Origin: a bacterium
Lineage (GTDB): Bacteria; Gemmatimonadota; Glassbacteria; GWA2-58-10
Assembly: GCA_021372515.1 (NCBI GenBank)
Contig: JAJFUG010000159.1
Coordinates: 1-22,456 of the forward strand
Length of the DNA stretch: 22,456 bases
Reading direction: 5' to 3'
How positions within the stretch are numbered: the stretch's first letter is position 1; each line of letters begins with the position of its first letter. The notes under the pieces were generated by a model. It was given only the letters and a program-made list of their open reading frames with translations, was not told where the DNA came from and made no database searches. The position numbers and the translations under genes were made by a program. Positions 1 to 6,852 of this stretch are shown piece after piece.

Positions 1-16
1 CAAATACATCATCAGA

Positions 17-817
17 TTGCGAAACATGAACATCTTGACCGACCCAATCAAGCCAGTTGCGGAAACACTATGCCAAAACTGCAAATGTAAAACCGAATTA
101 CTCGTTCCATATATTGACAGCGTTTGGGATTGGGCATTAAGGTTTATCTGCAAGATCTGCGGAAAATCTTACTTTTGTGAATGCTTTAGAAAGGCTCTTG
201 AAATTGAATACCCAAGAGCAATTGCGCTAAAATCTCAATATTCAGAAAGCGGATGGCCACATCTGTTTATAAATGCATACAAGTCTTCTGAATTTAGGAA
301 TAGCATTTGCCATATATGCAATAAAAGAAGCTCTAATTTGTTTTTCTGTCACCCAATGTATGGCAGTTCAGTTATGGTTCATTATGGCCCCTATATTTAT
401 CGCACATCAATCGAAAAAGGCATCAGCAAATGCGATGCCGAGAATGAAATCCGGGAGATTATCGGTTTGCCACACATTGGAGAAGGATGGATTTCAGAGA
501 TTGAATTATTAAAAATGATTAGAGATATTTTTCCAGATAAAGAAGTCGTTCATCAAGCCAGACCTTCATGGTTAGGAATGCAAAAGCTCGATATTTTTAT
601 ACCATCTTTAAAATTGGCAATCGAATACCAAGGAAAACAGCATTTCGAACCTGTCAAGCTTTTCGGAGGTGAAGAAGGTTTGTCTCAGACAAAAAAGTTA
701 GACGAACAGAAAGCAAGGTTATGCAAAGAAAACAAAATTGATTTAATTTATTTCAGTTACAAAGACAATATTAACCGCAAGGAAATAGAATATCGCCTTA
801 AAGAATTCATACCATAA
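17..817 (+). CDS. Zinc-ribbon protein with C-terminal PD-(D/E)XK nuclease-like domain, possibly 5'-partial
   Basis: This 266-residue protein has cysteine pairs suggesting zinc ribbons in its first half (CQNCKC near residue 20, CKICG near 45, CHICN near 98). The C-terminal third, about residues 150-266, looks like a Vsr/restriction-endonuclease fold: a Glu in WISEIELL, an Asp in KLDIFIP, then IEYQGKQH. These match the acidic and Q-x-H positions of small PD-(D/E)XK nucleases. DNA or RNA cleavage is an inference from fold only. The gene is AT-rich (two sampled 60-base lines are 37-38% GC) beside a strongly GC-rich remainder, suggesting transfer. The start is uncertain: TTG at 17 and ATG at 26 are both possible, and the frame stays open to the window edge, so the true start may lie outside. 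Its TAA stop overlaps the first base of the palindromic repeat that follows. Confidence 0.7.
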   Translation: MRNMNILTDPIKPVAETLCQNCKCKTELLVPYIDSVWDWALRFICKICGKSYFCECFRKALEIEYPRAIALKSQYSESGWPHLFINAYKSSEFRNSICHICNKRSSNLFFCHPMYGSSVMVHYGPYIYRTSIEKGISKCDAENEIREIIGLPHIGEGWISEIELLKMIRDIFPDKEVVHQARPSWLGMQKLDIFIPSLKLAIEYQGKQHFEPVKLFGGEEGLSQTKKLDEQKARLCKENKIDLIYFSYKDNINRKEIEYRLKEFIP

Positions 818-850
818 TCCCCCTCAATCCCCCATTGAAAAAGGGGGAGG
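816..850 (+). repeat. C5/G5 palindromic repeat, left copy (L1)
   Basis: The unit starts AATCCCCCTCA, continues CCCCC, a short spacer and AAAGGGGGAGG. It aligns with the copy at 1322-1356 at 30 of 35 positions in the same orientation, so the DUF559 gene lies between direct repeats. The CCCCC/GGGGG arms (829-833 and 843-847) can form a hairpin. It begins inside the stop codon of the upstream gene. Confidence 0.8.
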
Positions 851-855
851 CCGGT

Positions 856-914
856 AATCCCCCATTGGGCAGGGCTTTAGCTCCCCCCTTTCCCAAAGGG
901 GGGCAGGGGGGATT
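856..914 (+). repeat. C5/G5 palindromic repeat, inverted composite copy (L2)
   Basis: This unit opens with AATCCCCC, holds a perfect hairpin CCCCCCTTT-CCC-AAAGGGGGG at 883-903, and closes with GGGGGGATT, the inverse of its opening. It is therefore a larger inverted repeat of the same family as L1, about 40 bases upstream of the DUF559 start codon. With no T-tract it is not a typical intrinsic terminator. Confidence 0.75.
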
Positions 915-953
915 TAGTGGAATCAATAACTTCCTTCCTCTGTCCGGAAGCGT

Positions 954-1322
954 ATGCAGAAATACAGCAAACACCTCAAAGAATACGCCCGCAGCTTGCG
1001 CTCCAACCTGACAGACAGCGAAAAGAAACTCTGGTCCAAGCTGCGCGGTAAACAGTTGCACGGGGTTCTTTTCTACAGACAGAAACCTTTGGGGCAGTAT
1101 ATCGTGGATTTCCACGCCCCGCGGGCCGGGTTGGTAATTGAAATCGACGGTTCCCAGCACCTTGATCCCGCCCATAACGAGGAAGACCGTCAGCGGGATG
1201 CGTCCCTCAAAGCCAAAGGCCTGGAAGTGCTCCGGTTCGACAGCCGTCAGGTGTTGCTGGAACTGGATGCGGTGGTCCAGGAAATAGCTCGACAAGTGGA
1301 AATGAGGCTGGTCTCAGGTTAA
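954..1322 (+). CDS. DUF559 domain protein (Vsr-like endonuclease fold)
   Basis: The 122-residue protein is the length of a stand-alone DUF559 protein. Family hallmarks are visible: an N-terminal helix with LRSNLTDSEKKLWSKLR, the strand pair FYRQKPLGQYIVDFHAP containing the Asp, and VIEIDGSQH with the Glu and Q-x-H of the Vsr/PD-(D/E)XK-like fold, then a terminal helix. DUF559 proteins are widespread, small and of unproven function; nuclease activity is inferred. The ATG at 954 was chosen because the conserved region starts soon after; no strong ribosome site is visible. The gene stands alone between C5/G5 palindromic repeats, and its TAA at 1320-1322 overlaps the right-hand repeat. GC content resembles the chromosome, unlike the AT-rich neighbour. 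Confidence 0.88.
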   Translation: MQKYSKHLKEYARSLRSNLTDSEKKLWSKLRGKQLHGVLFYRQKPLGQYIVDFHAPRAGLVIEIDGSQHLDPAHNEEDRQRDASLKAKGLEVLRFDSRQVLLELDAVVQEIARQVEMRLVSG

Positions 1323-1356
1323 ATCCCCCTCATTCCCCCTTTCTTAAAGGGGGAGG
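1322..1356 (+). repeat. C5/G5 palindromic repeat, right copy (R1)
   Basis: It has the same direct-repeat unit as at 816-850. It holds a perfect hairpin CCCCCTTT-CTT-AAAGGGGG at 1335-1353. It starts on the last base of the DUF559 stop codon, just as L1 starts within the stop of the preceding gene. Confidence 0.8.
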
Positions 1357-1411
1357 CGCAAACTTCAACCTGCATCCACATTTCTCCCCTCAACATTGGA
1401 GACTCCCCATT

Positions 1412-2065
1412 ATGCCTTTCCAAAACCTCATCAACCGCAAGTTTTTCCTGGCGAGCCTGCCGGGGTTCGCTGCTGCGGCGGCCCTGCTGCGGCCCCGCGC
1501 CCTCCGGGCCGGGCACCTGGACGGCAAGAGCGCCCCGGAACGGATGATCGACAACGCGCCCTCGTTCGAGGACGGACGCAGCCGCAAGGTGATTTTCGTG
1601 GCCCACTGCGTGCTCAACCAGAACGCCCGTTGCGCGAGCTGCAACTCGTTCCCGGCCTCGATTCCCCGGATTCCACAATACCTTCTGGAGAACAACATCG
1701 GGATCGCCCAGTACACCTGCCCGGAGCTGGCCAGCCTGGGCCTGGGACGCCTGGGCAATATCTACGACCAGCTCTCCACGGCCGGCAACCGCCGTTTCCT
1801 GCAGGGCCTGGCCCAGGACATCATCTACCAGACCAACCAGTACCGCAAACACGGGTTCAAGGTGCTGGCCGTGCTGGGTATAGACACCAGCCCCTGCTGC
1901 GGGGTGAACAGCCACGCCTACAACGGCAACCAGCCGGGCAAGGGCGCGCTGATGGAGGAGTTGAGCGCGGCCCTGGCCGAATCCGGGGTGGACCTGCCGC
2001 TGATCGGGATAGATGACCGCGACCCCGGCCAGGCCCTGGAACAGGTCAAGGCCCTGGACATCTGA
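1412..2065 (+). CDS. Exported TudS/DUF523-related putative desulfidase
   Basis: The 217-residue protein carries the three-cysteine pattern of the DUF523/TudS (thiouracil desulfurase) superfamily: AHCVLNQNA (Cys66), YTCPE (Cys103) and DTSPCCGV (Cys162/163). In TudS such cysteines bind a [4Fe-4S] cluster that removes sulfur from thio-substrates. It resembles the CD3072-type TudS-related branch more than TudS itself. Unlike cytosolic members it has an N-terminal leader: NRKFFLAS followed by an Ala/Leu-rich stretch to about residue 33, resembling a Tat signal with an RK variant. That would fit export of a folded Fe-S protein, but substrate and location are inferred. The ATG at 1412 follows GGAGA at 1398-1402. 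A strong terminator follows directly. Confidence 0.75.
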   Translation: MPFQNLINRKFFLASLPGFAAAAALLRPRALRAGHLDGKSAPERMIDNAPSFEDGRSRKVIFVAHCVLNQNARCASCNSFPASIPRIPQYLLENNIGIAQYTCPELASLGLGRLGNIYDQLSTAGNRRFLQGLAQDIIYQTNQYRKHGFKVLAVLGIDTSPCCGVNSHAYNGNQPGKGALMEELSAALAESGVDLPLIGIDDRDPGQALEQVKALDI

Positions 2066-2072
2066 CAAAAAC

Positions 2073-2116
2073 AAAAAGCCGGACAGCTCACCCGTTAACG
2101 CTGTCCGGCTTTTTTA
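2073..2116. terminator. Bidirectional intrinsic terminator between convergent genes
   Basis: A perfect 10-bp stem GCCGGACAGC / GCTGTCCGGC (2078-2087 and 2100-2109) with a 12-base loop is flanked by A5 on the left and T6 on the right. It can therefore end transcription from the plus-strand desulfidase gene (stop at 2065) and the minus-strand gene ending at 2131. Confidence 0.92.
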
Positions 2117-2130
2117 TCTACCCGCTGTCC

Positions 2131-4551
2131 TCAGAACCAGACCCGCGTTTTCTGCAGGCCGTTCAGATTCAGGCTGAAAACCGCGATCCTCCGCGCCGGG
2201 TCGTAATCCACCGTCAGGGGCGGCTCGACCTTTACCGGCTTGCCGCAGTTGCGGATTTCGATCCGCGCCGGGCCACGGCCCTCCAGGCTGAATTCGAGGC
2301 TCTGCGCTTTTTCGTCCCAGCGGTTGCCCCGGAACTCCACACTCACCGGCGCCACGAGTTCCGGGCGGCTCCCCACCAGCATGGCCTCGACCGCCTGGCC
2401 GCTCAGCCAATCCAGGCGGCGGTGGCCGAGAAGCTCCTCCAGCGGCTCGTGGAAATTCATCGCCCGGCTGAACAGCAGTGGGTCGAGGAAATAAAAATAT
2501 CGCCCGGCCGCGGCGTTGGCCCGCCACCAGGCATCCGTGTCATCGCCGTAGAGGGTCTTGAACTTTGAGGGGTCGAACGTGTTCCAGCCGGGCTGGTACT
2601 TGGGAACCAGGTCGTAGACCAGATGCTGCAGGCGCGGGGTCAGGCCGAAATCCTCCAGGAACAGGGCGTGCTCCGGGATATTGGCGCTCAGGCAGTACGG
2701 GGAATCGTCATCCGGAAGCATGATCTGGTGCGGGCCATAGGCATCCAGGGCCTCGACGCATAGGATATCCTCGCGCGGCCAGGCCAGGATGCCCTTGCCC
2801 GAGTCCGGGGCATAGGTCGCGGACTGGTCGTACAGGTAGCCGCCCAGAGACCACTGGGCGTAATGGGCCAGCATCATGCGGCTCACCAGGAACATCGTGC
2901 GCTCGTACAGGTCGGTCTGGCCCAGCTCGCGGGCCAGGCGGGCGTAGGCGATCAGCCCCGCCCAGCCGTTACGCATGCAGTCGAAATCCAGAAGGTTGCC
3001 CCGCGGGTCGCTCAGCGAGGCGCTGACCGCCCAGTCATGGTAGATCTCGTAGTAGTCGCGCAGGCCGGTCCAGAGCGCCCAGTGCTTTCGCGCCAGGTCC
3101 AAACCTTCCTTTCTGTCCCCAAACTGACGCCAGGCCCAGACCCCGGCCAGCTCGAACCCGTTGTACCAGTCGGCGTCGTACGAGACCGGCCCGCGCACGG
3201 CGAACACGGTGCTGTCGCGCAGATAGCTCCGTCCGGCCACCGGGTCGAGATAGCGGTGGAACGGTGTCTGCTCCACCCGTTCCAGCCCCGGCCGGGACAG
3301 GGCCTCGAGCGACTTGTCCCTCTGCTTCGACGGCAGCGACCAGGCGGCCCAGGCCAGAAGGCGCAGGTTGTGCAGGGTGTCCATCAGGTCATCCGGATGG
3401 TAGTCCTCATCCCCGGGCCAGAGCAGGTCGGGCGCGGCCAGGTATTCGGCCAGGCGCTTTTCGACTTTCGCCTGACCGGGAACACCGGAGAGAGCCACCG
3501 GTAGCACGGTCTTATCCACATAGGGGCAGAGCGGCAGGCAGTACTCGACAGCCTCGCCCTCCACCCAGTCCAGAGGGCCGTAATGCGTGGGGTAACCGGC
3601 CTCGACCAGCTTGCCGTTCAGCCCCACCGGGTAGCCGTCCTTCTGCGCCAGCCGGACAAACGGCGCAATTGGGGCCAGGCGCGGCTGCGTTGCTCCCTCG
3701 AACGAGATAAAGCTGAACGCCTCGCGCACGCGCAGGCTGTCGCCGTCGAGGCGGAACTTCACGCGACAACCCACCGGATAGTGTTCGCAGCGGGCGGCCA
3801 GCTCATTGCAGACGGCTGTCACCTCCGCCGGGATACTCTTGCGCCAGGCGGCGCTGAGCGCGAAATCGTACTTGCGCACCCCGTACAGCGGCAGCATGAC
3901 TATCTTGCCCGCCGGGCCGTCGAAGCCCAGGTCGCAGAACTCGTGGGTGACAATGTTCATGGAGCGCGGCGCTTTCTCGAACACGAACAGAAGCGGGCAG
4001 TCCACCGGGGCGCCCGAGCCGTTGAAAGTCATGAGCAGCCAGTTGGCGGCGAGAGGGCCGTGAAGCTCGGCCTTGTAGGGCTCGCCCTCGCCGAAATACC
4101 GCGGGCCGCTTTGCAGCGGCAGGACAAACCCGCGCGCCTTGCTCTTTTCCTCCCAGGCCCAGCGGAACGAGTGCGCCGAGCTTTCGTAGAGAAATCCCGG
4201 CGCGAGCAGGGATTCGTGCAGCACCAGGCTGTCCGCGCCCCAGCGCCAGACTTTCCTCGCGCCGGTCCAGCCGAAGCTCTCGGTGTAACAGTAGGCCGGC
4301 GGCAGGTTGGGCCGCCCCAGGCTCACGTTCCGGCCCATGGAGATCGAATAGACATCCGCCCCGTCGCTGATCAGGGTCAGGTAACCCAGCTTGCGGTAGC
4401 GGTAGCCCTCCATGAACTGTCCGAAACGGCCGGACATGCTTTCCACGGGCAGATCTTTCCAGTCGGGCCAGCCGGATTGGTCGGCCGGACATGTACGACT
4501 ACTGATTGTCAGGCAAAACAGGACGGCGAGCACTATCCGGCGCGGCGGCAT
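2131..4551 (-). CDS. Large secreted protein of unknown function, possibly alpha/alpha-barrel
   Basis: This 806-residue protein begins with a signal peptide (MPPRR, a hydrophobic IVLAVLFCLTI core, likely cut after CPA near residue 23). The first half is rich in beta-type sequence. About residues 380-690 are helical and aromatic-rich, with pieces such as DADWYNGFELAGVWAWRQFG and RNGWAGLIAYARLARELG that resemble six-hairpin glycosidase-type alpha/alpha barrels. The last 90 residues look like a small beta domain. I recognise no named family; a carbohydrate-active role is only a guess from the barrel-like region. The ATG at 4551 has GGAG about 9 bases upstream. It stands alone on the minus strand: a terminator separates it from the convergent desulfidase, and 143 bases with a hairpin separate it from the ACT gene. 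Confidence 0.8.
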   Translation of the reverse strand: MPPRRIVLAVLFCLTISSRTCPADQSGWPDWKDLPVESMSGRFGQFMEGYRYRKLGYLTLISDGADVYSISMGRNVSLGRPNLPPAYCYTESFGWTGARKVWRWGADSLVLHESLLAPGFLYESSAHSFRWAWEEKSKARGFVLPLQSGPRYFGEGEPYKAELHGPLAANWLLMTFNGSGAPVDCPLLFVFEKAPRSMNIVTHEFCDLGFDGPAGKIVMLPLYGVRKYDFALSAAWRKSIPAEVTAVCNELAARCEHYPVGCRVKFRLDGDSLRVREAFSFISFEGATQPRLAPIAPFVRLAQKDGYPVGLNGKLVEAGYPTHYGPLDWVEGEAVEYCLPLCPYVDKTVLPVALSGVPGQAKVEKRLAEYLAAPDLLWPGDEDYHPDDLMDTLHNLRLLAWAAWSLPSKQRDKSLEALSRPGLERVEQTPFHRYLDPVAGRSYLRDSTVFAVRGPVSYDADWYNGFELAGVWAWRQFGDRKEGLDLARKHWALWTGLRDYYEIYHDWAVSASLSDPRGNLLDFDCMRNGWAGLIAYARLARELGQTDLYERTMFLVSRMMLAHYAQWSLGGYLYDQSATYAPDSGKGILAWPREDILCVEALDAYGPHQIMLPDDDSPYCLSANIPEHALFLEDFGLTPRLQHLVYDLVPKYQPGWNTFDPSKFKTLYGDDTDAWWRANAAAGRYFYFLDPLLFSRAMNFHEPLEELLGHRRLDWLSGQAVEAMLVGSRPELVAPVSVEFRGNRWDEKAQSLEFSLEGRGPARIEIRNCGKPVKVEPPLTVDYDPARRIAVFSLNLNGLQKTRVWF

Positions 4552-4621
4552 CGGTTTCTCTCCAGGGGGAGCGGTTTAGGTTGGACAAGTCACGGGAAAA
4601 GCCGGACCGATGGAGCCGTTC

Positions 4622-4650
4622 GGTAGGGGCAAGTCATGAATGCCCCTACC
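4622..4650. repeat. Solitary GTAGGGGC hairpin, REP-like
   Basis: A perfect 10-bp inverted repeat GGTAGGGGCA / TGCCCCTACC surrounds a 9-base loop. Both outer ends read GTAGGGGC, the same head as the REPs near the RAYT at 16511 and 16820, but the inner stem differs. It lies between the ACT gene and the large secreted-protein gene, with no T-tract on either side. It may be a decayed or related REP; this is not certain. Confidence 0.5.
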
Positions 4651-4694
4651 CCATCCGGTTACGGCCCGCAAAACGAGGCGGTGCTCTGACTCTC

Positions 4695-5228
4695 TCAGCT
4701 CAGGGCTTCCAGGGTGTAGTCCAGGTTCATCTCATCGCACAGGGAGGCCAGCTCCTCGCGCAGGCCGCGCAGCGAAACATCCTCGGGCACGGCGGCGGTC
4801 AGCTCCAGGTGGAACATCGGGCTGCCGGTGACCGGGGCATGACGGGCCGCGGTCTCCAGGCTGTCGATATTGATCCCGTGGCGGATCAGCAGGTTGGTCA
4901 CCCGGAACACGATCCCGGTGCGGTCCATCCCCACCACGCTGATCCGGACCGGGGCGCCGGCCTCCACGCGCTGCTCGGGACGGGCCAGGGTGGGCTTGAG
5001 GTTCAGGCTGAGGCCGGTGGCAGCCTCCAGTTCCTCGATCCGCCTGGAAAAACTCTCCAGACCGTGTTTGTCTCCGGCCAGCAGCACCAGGATCGCGAAC
5101 TCGCCGCCCAGCACGGCCATGCGGCTGTCCTCCAGGCTCAGCCCGGTCTCGAACGCGGCGGCGCTCAGCTCGCGGGCGATCCCGGGTTTGTCCGGCCCGA
5201 GGCCGGAAAGTACGAGGTAATGTCTCAT
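4695..5228 (-). CDS. Tandem ACT-domain protein, GcvR-like regulator
   Basis: The 177-residue protein consists of two ACT domains (about residues 3-75 and 92-165). The first opens YLVLSGLGPDKPGIARELSAA, with the Gly-x-Asp-x-x-Gly turn typical of ACT ligand sites; the second opens ISVVGMDRTGIVFRVTNLL and continues HGINIDSLET. No other domain is present. This layout and length fit the glycine-cleavage repressor GcvR family, which binds amino acids and acts through protein partners. The effector here is unknown and no gcv genes are nearby. The ATG at 5228 follows GGAGA, and a well-formed promoter (5306-5335) faces it. It is divergent from the M48 protease gene. Confidence 0.85.
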   Translation of the reverse strand: MRHYLVLSGLGPDKPGIARELSAAAFETGLSLEDSRMAVLGGEFAILVLLAGDKHGLESFSRRIEELEAATGLSLNLKPTLARPEQRVEAGAPVRISVVGMDRTGIVFRVTNLLIRHGINIDSLETAARHAPVTGSPMFHLELTAAVPEDVSLRGLREELASLCDEMNLDYTLEALS

Positions 5229-5305
5229 CAGGGTTCTCCGGTTCCAGTGGGACAGGCAGTTGTTGTCCTGTGGTCAATCCTGCTCCGGTCAATTCCGCTG
5301 GGCGA

Positions 5306-5335
5306 ATAATAAGACCGGGGCGGGCCGGCTGTCAA
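5306..5335 (-). promoter_or_regulatory. Sigma-70-type promoter for the ACT gene
   Basis: Read on the minus strand, TTGACA (5335-5330) is followed after 18 bases by TATTAT (5311-5306). It is about 78 bases upstream of the ACT gene start and back-to-back with the protease promoter. Confidence 0.65.
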
Positions 5336-5363
5336 TTCCGCACTGCACCTGACAAGGCACAAG

Positions 5364-5393
5364 TTGACTGCGGGAGGTCCAATTCTGTATTAT
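5364..5393 (+). promoter_or_regulatory. Sigma-70-type promoter for the M48 protease gene
   Basis: TTGACT (5364-5369), an 18-base spacer and TATTAT (5388-5393) lie about 35 bases before the ATG. It mirrors the minus-strand promoter: the two -35 boxes are 28 bases apart and the -10 hexamers are identical. Confidence 0.65.
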
Positions 5394-5428
5394 TAGAGGT
5401 ACATCACCCCCCCTTCAGAGGAAAAACG

Positions 5429-6700
5429 ATGGCCAGAGTGTTGCTGATCGCGGCCCTGCTCGCACCTTTCGTGGCCTGGGACGCCGCCGTGTACCTAATG
5501 CGCGCCCGTGGAGACCGCAGCCCGTTACGGCTGGAGGAAGTGCTGCGGCATTTCACCGAGAAGGATATCGACACCGGGCGCGAGCTGGTGCAGCGCCGCA
5601 ATGTGCTGTTCCCGGTATACCGTGTCCTGTTCTACGCCCTCTACTGCGCACTGCTGTTCGCCGGGCTGGGCGCGCGCCTGGAAGCATCGCTCCTGCCGTG
5701 GGCCGGCGGCCGCTGGTGGCTGGCCCTGCCGCTGTTCGTCCTGGCCGTGCTCGTGATCCGCACCCTGATTTTCTCCCCGGTGGCGGCCTACAGCGAGTTC
5801 GTGATCCAGCGCCAAGCCGGGCTTTCCACTATCACAGTTGGCACCTGGCTGCTTGACCTGGTCAAATCCCTGCTGCTCAACACGCTTATCCTCAGCCTGG
5901 TCGGCCTGCCGGTGCTGTGGCTTGTCCGCACCCTGCCCACGCTCTGGCCGCTGCCGGCCGCGGCGGTGATTCTGGCAATATCGGCGTTCGGCATCTGGAT
6001 CAGCCCCTGGCTGATCGACCCGCTGTTCAACAAGTTCACTCCGCTGGCGGACAGCGCCCTGGCCGGGCAGATACAGTCCCTGGCGGCGCACGCCGGGGTG
6101 CCGGTGAAAAACGTGTACGTAATGGACGCCAGCCGCCGCAGCACCTACCTGAACGCATATTTCACCGGCCTGGGCAACAGCCGTCGCGTGGTGCTCTACG
6201 ACACCCTGGTGAAAGAATGCAGCGGCCGCGAGGTGCTCTCCGTGGTGGCGCACGAGCTGGGCCACTGGAAAGCGAACCACATCCTGAAAGGTTTCCTGCT
6301 TGAGACCGTGGGTGTGGTGCTGGGGCTGTGGCTTTTCTGGTGGCTGCTTGGCAGCGGCGCGGCGCGCGCCTTTTTCGGGCTGCCGGAGCGGACCAGCCTG
6401 GTGCTCCTGGTGCTGCTGCCGTTCCTGCTCAACCTGTCGGGCACTCTGACCGCGCCGCTGGTGAGCGCGGTCTCGCGCCGTTTCGAGCGCCAGGCCGACC
6501 TGATCTCACTGGTGCTGACCGGCGACAGCGAGGCGTTCATCACTGTGGAGCAGCAGCTCGTCCGCCACGCCAAGGCCGACCTGCTCTCGCCCCGGCTGCT
6601 GCAAGAGGTCTACGGCAGCCACCCCTTGCCGGAGGAACGTATCCGCATGGCCGAAAGCTACGCCGCGGGCGGCGCCGGCGCTCCGGCTCCCTCCCGCTGA
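5429..6700 (+). CDS. M48 family zinc metalloprotease, Ste24/CAAX-prenyl-protease-1-like
   Basis: The 423-residue integral membrane protease has the M48A signature. The zinc motif is HELGH at residues 275-279, and the third ligand is probably Glu353 in FERQADL, with Asp357 behind it. DASRRSTYLNAYFTGLG before the zinc site is characteristic of Ste24-type enzymes. Hydrophobic segments lie at the N terminus, around residues 65-165, 170-200 and on both sides of HELGH, matching the multi-span Ste24 chamber. Bacterial members are thought to act in membrane-protein quality control; bacteria normally lack CAAX prenylation. The ATG at 5429 is preferred over the longer open frame from 5270 because AGAGGA (5417-5422) precedes it and the earlier translation is not conserved-looking. 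Confidence 0.92.
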   Translation: MARVLLIAALLAPFVAWDAAVYLMRARGDRSPLRLEEVLRHFTEKDIDTGRELVQRRNVLFPVYRVLFYALYCALLFAGLGARLEASLLPWAGGRWWLALPLFVLAVLVIRTLIFSPVAAYSEFVIQRQAGLSTITVGTWLLDLVKSLLLNTLILSLVGLPVLWLVRTLPTLWPLPAAAVILAISAFGIWISPWLIDPLFNKFTPLADSALAGQIQSLAAHAGVPVKNVYVMDASRRSTYLNAYFTGLGNSRRVVLYDTLVKECSGREVLSVVAHELGHWKANHILKGFLLETVGVVLGLWLFWWLLGSGAARAFFGLPERTSLVLLVLLPFLLNLSGTLTAPLVSAVSRRFERQADLISLVLTGDSEAFITVEQQLVRHAKADLLSPRLLQEVYGSHPLPEERIRMAESYAAGGAGAPAPSR

Positions 6701-6757
6701 CCGTTTCTGACCCTGCCCTTTCAGCCTGCGACGACCGCCGCAACCGGTCCTTAATCC

Positions 6758-6786
6758 TTGAAAAATTGAGGGATGGGTTTTATTTT
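6758..6786 (+). promoter_or_regulatory. Possible promoter for the hydroxyacid dehydrogenase gene
   Basis: TTGAAA (6758-6763), 17 bases, then TATTTT (6781-6786) lie in an AT-rich patch of an otherwise GC-rich gap, about 65 bases before the start codon. Confidence 0.45.
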
Positions 6787-6852
6787 TATCGTTTATTCCT
6801 TCATTGCAAATCAATTCAGACCTCAGACTGTCGATAGCACAAGGAGTGTCCG

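Noticed and set aside
4622-4650. Intrinsic terminator for the ACT gene
   Set aside because: The hairpin has no T-tract on either strand, so it is reported as a REP-like repeat instead.
5270-5428. A longer start for the M48 protease
   Set aside because: The upstream in-frame stretch spans both predicted promoters and does not look like protein sequence; AGAGGA before ATG 5429 decides the start.
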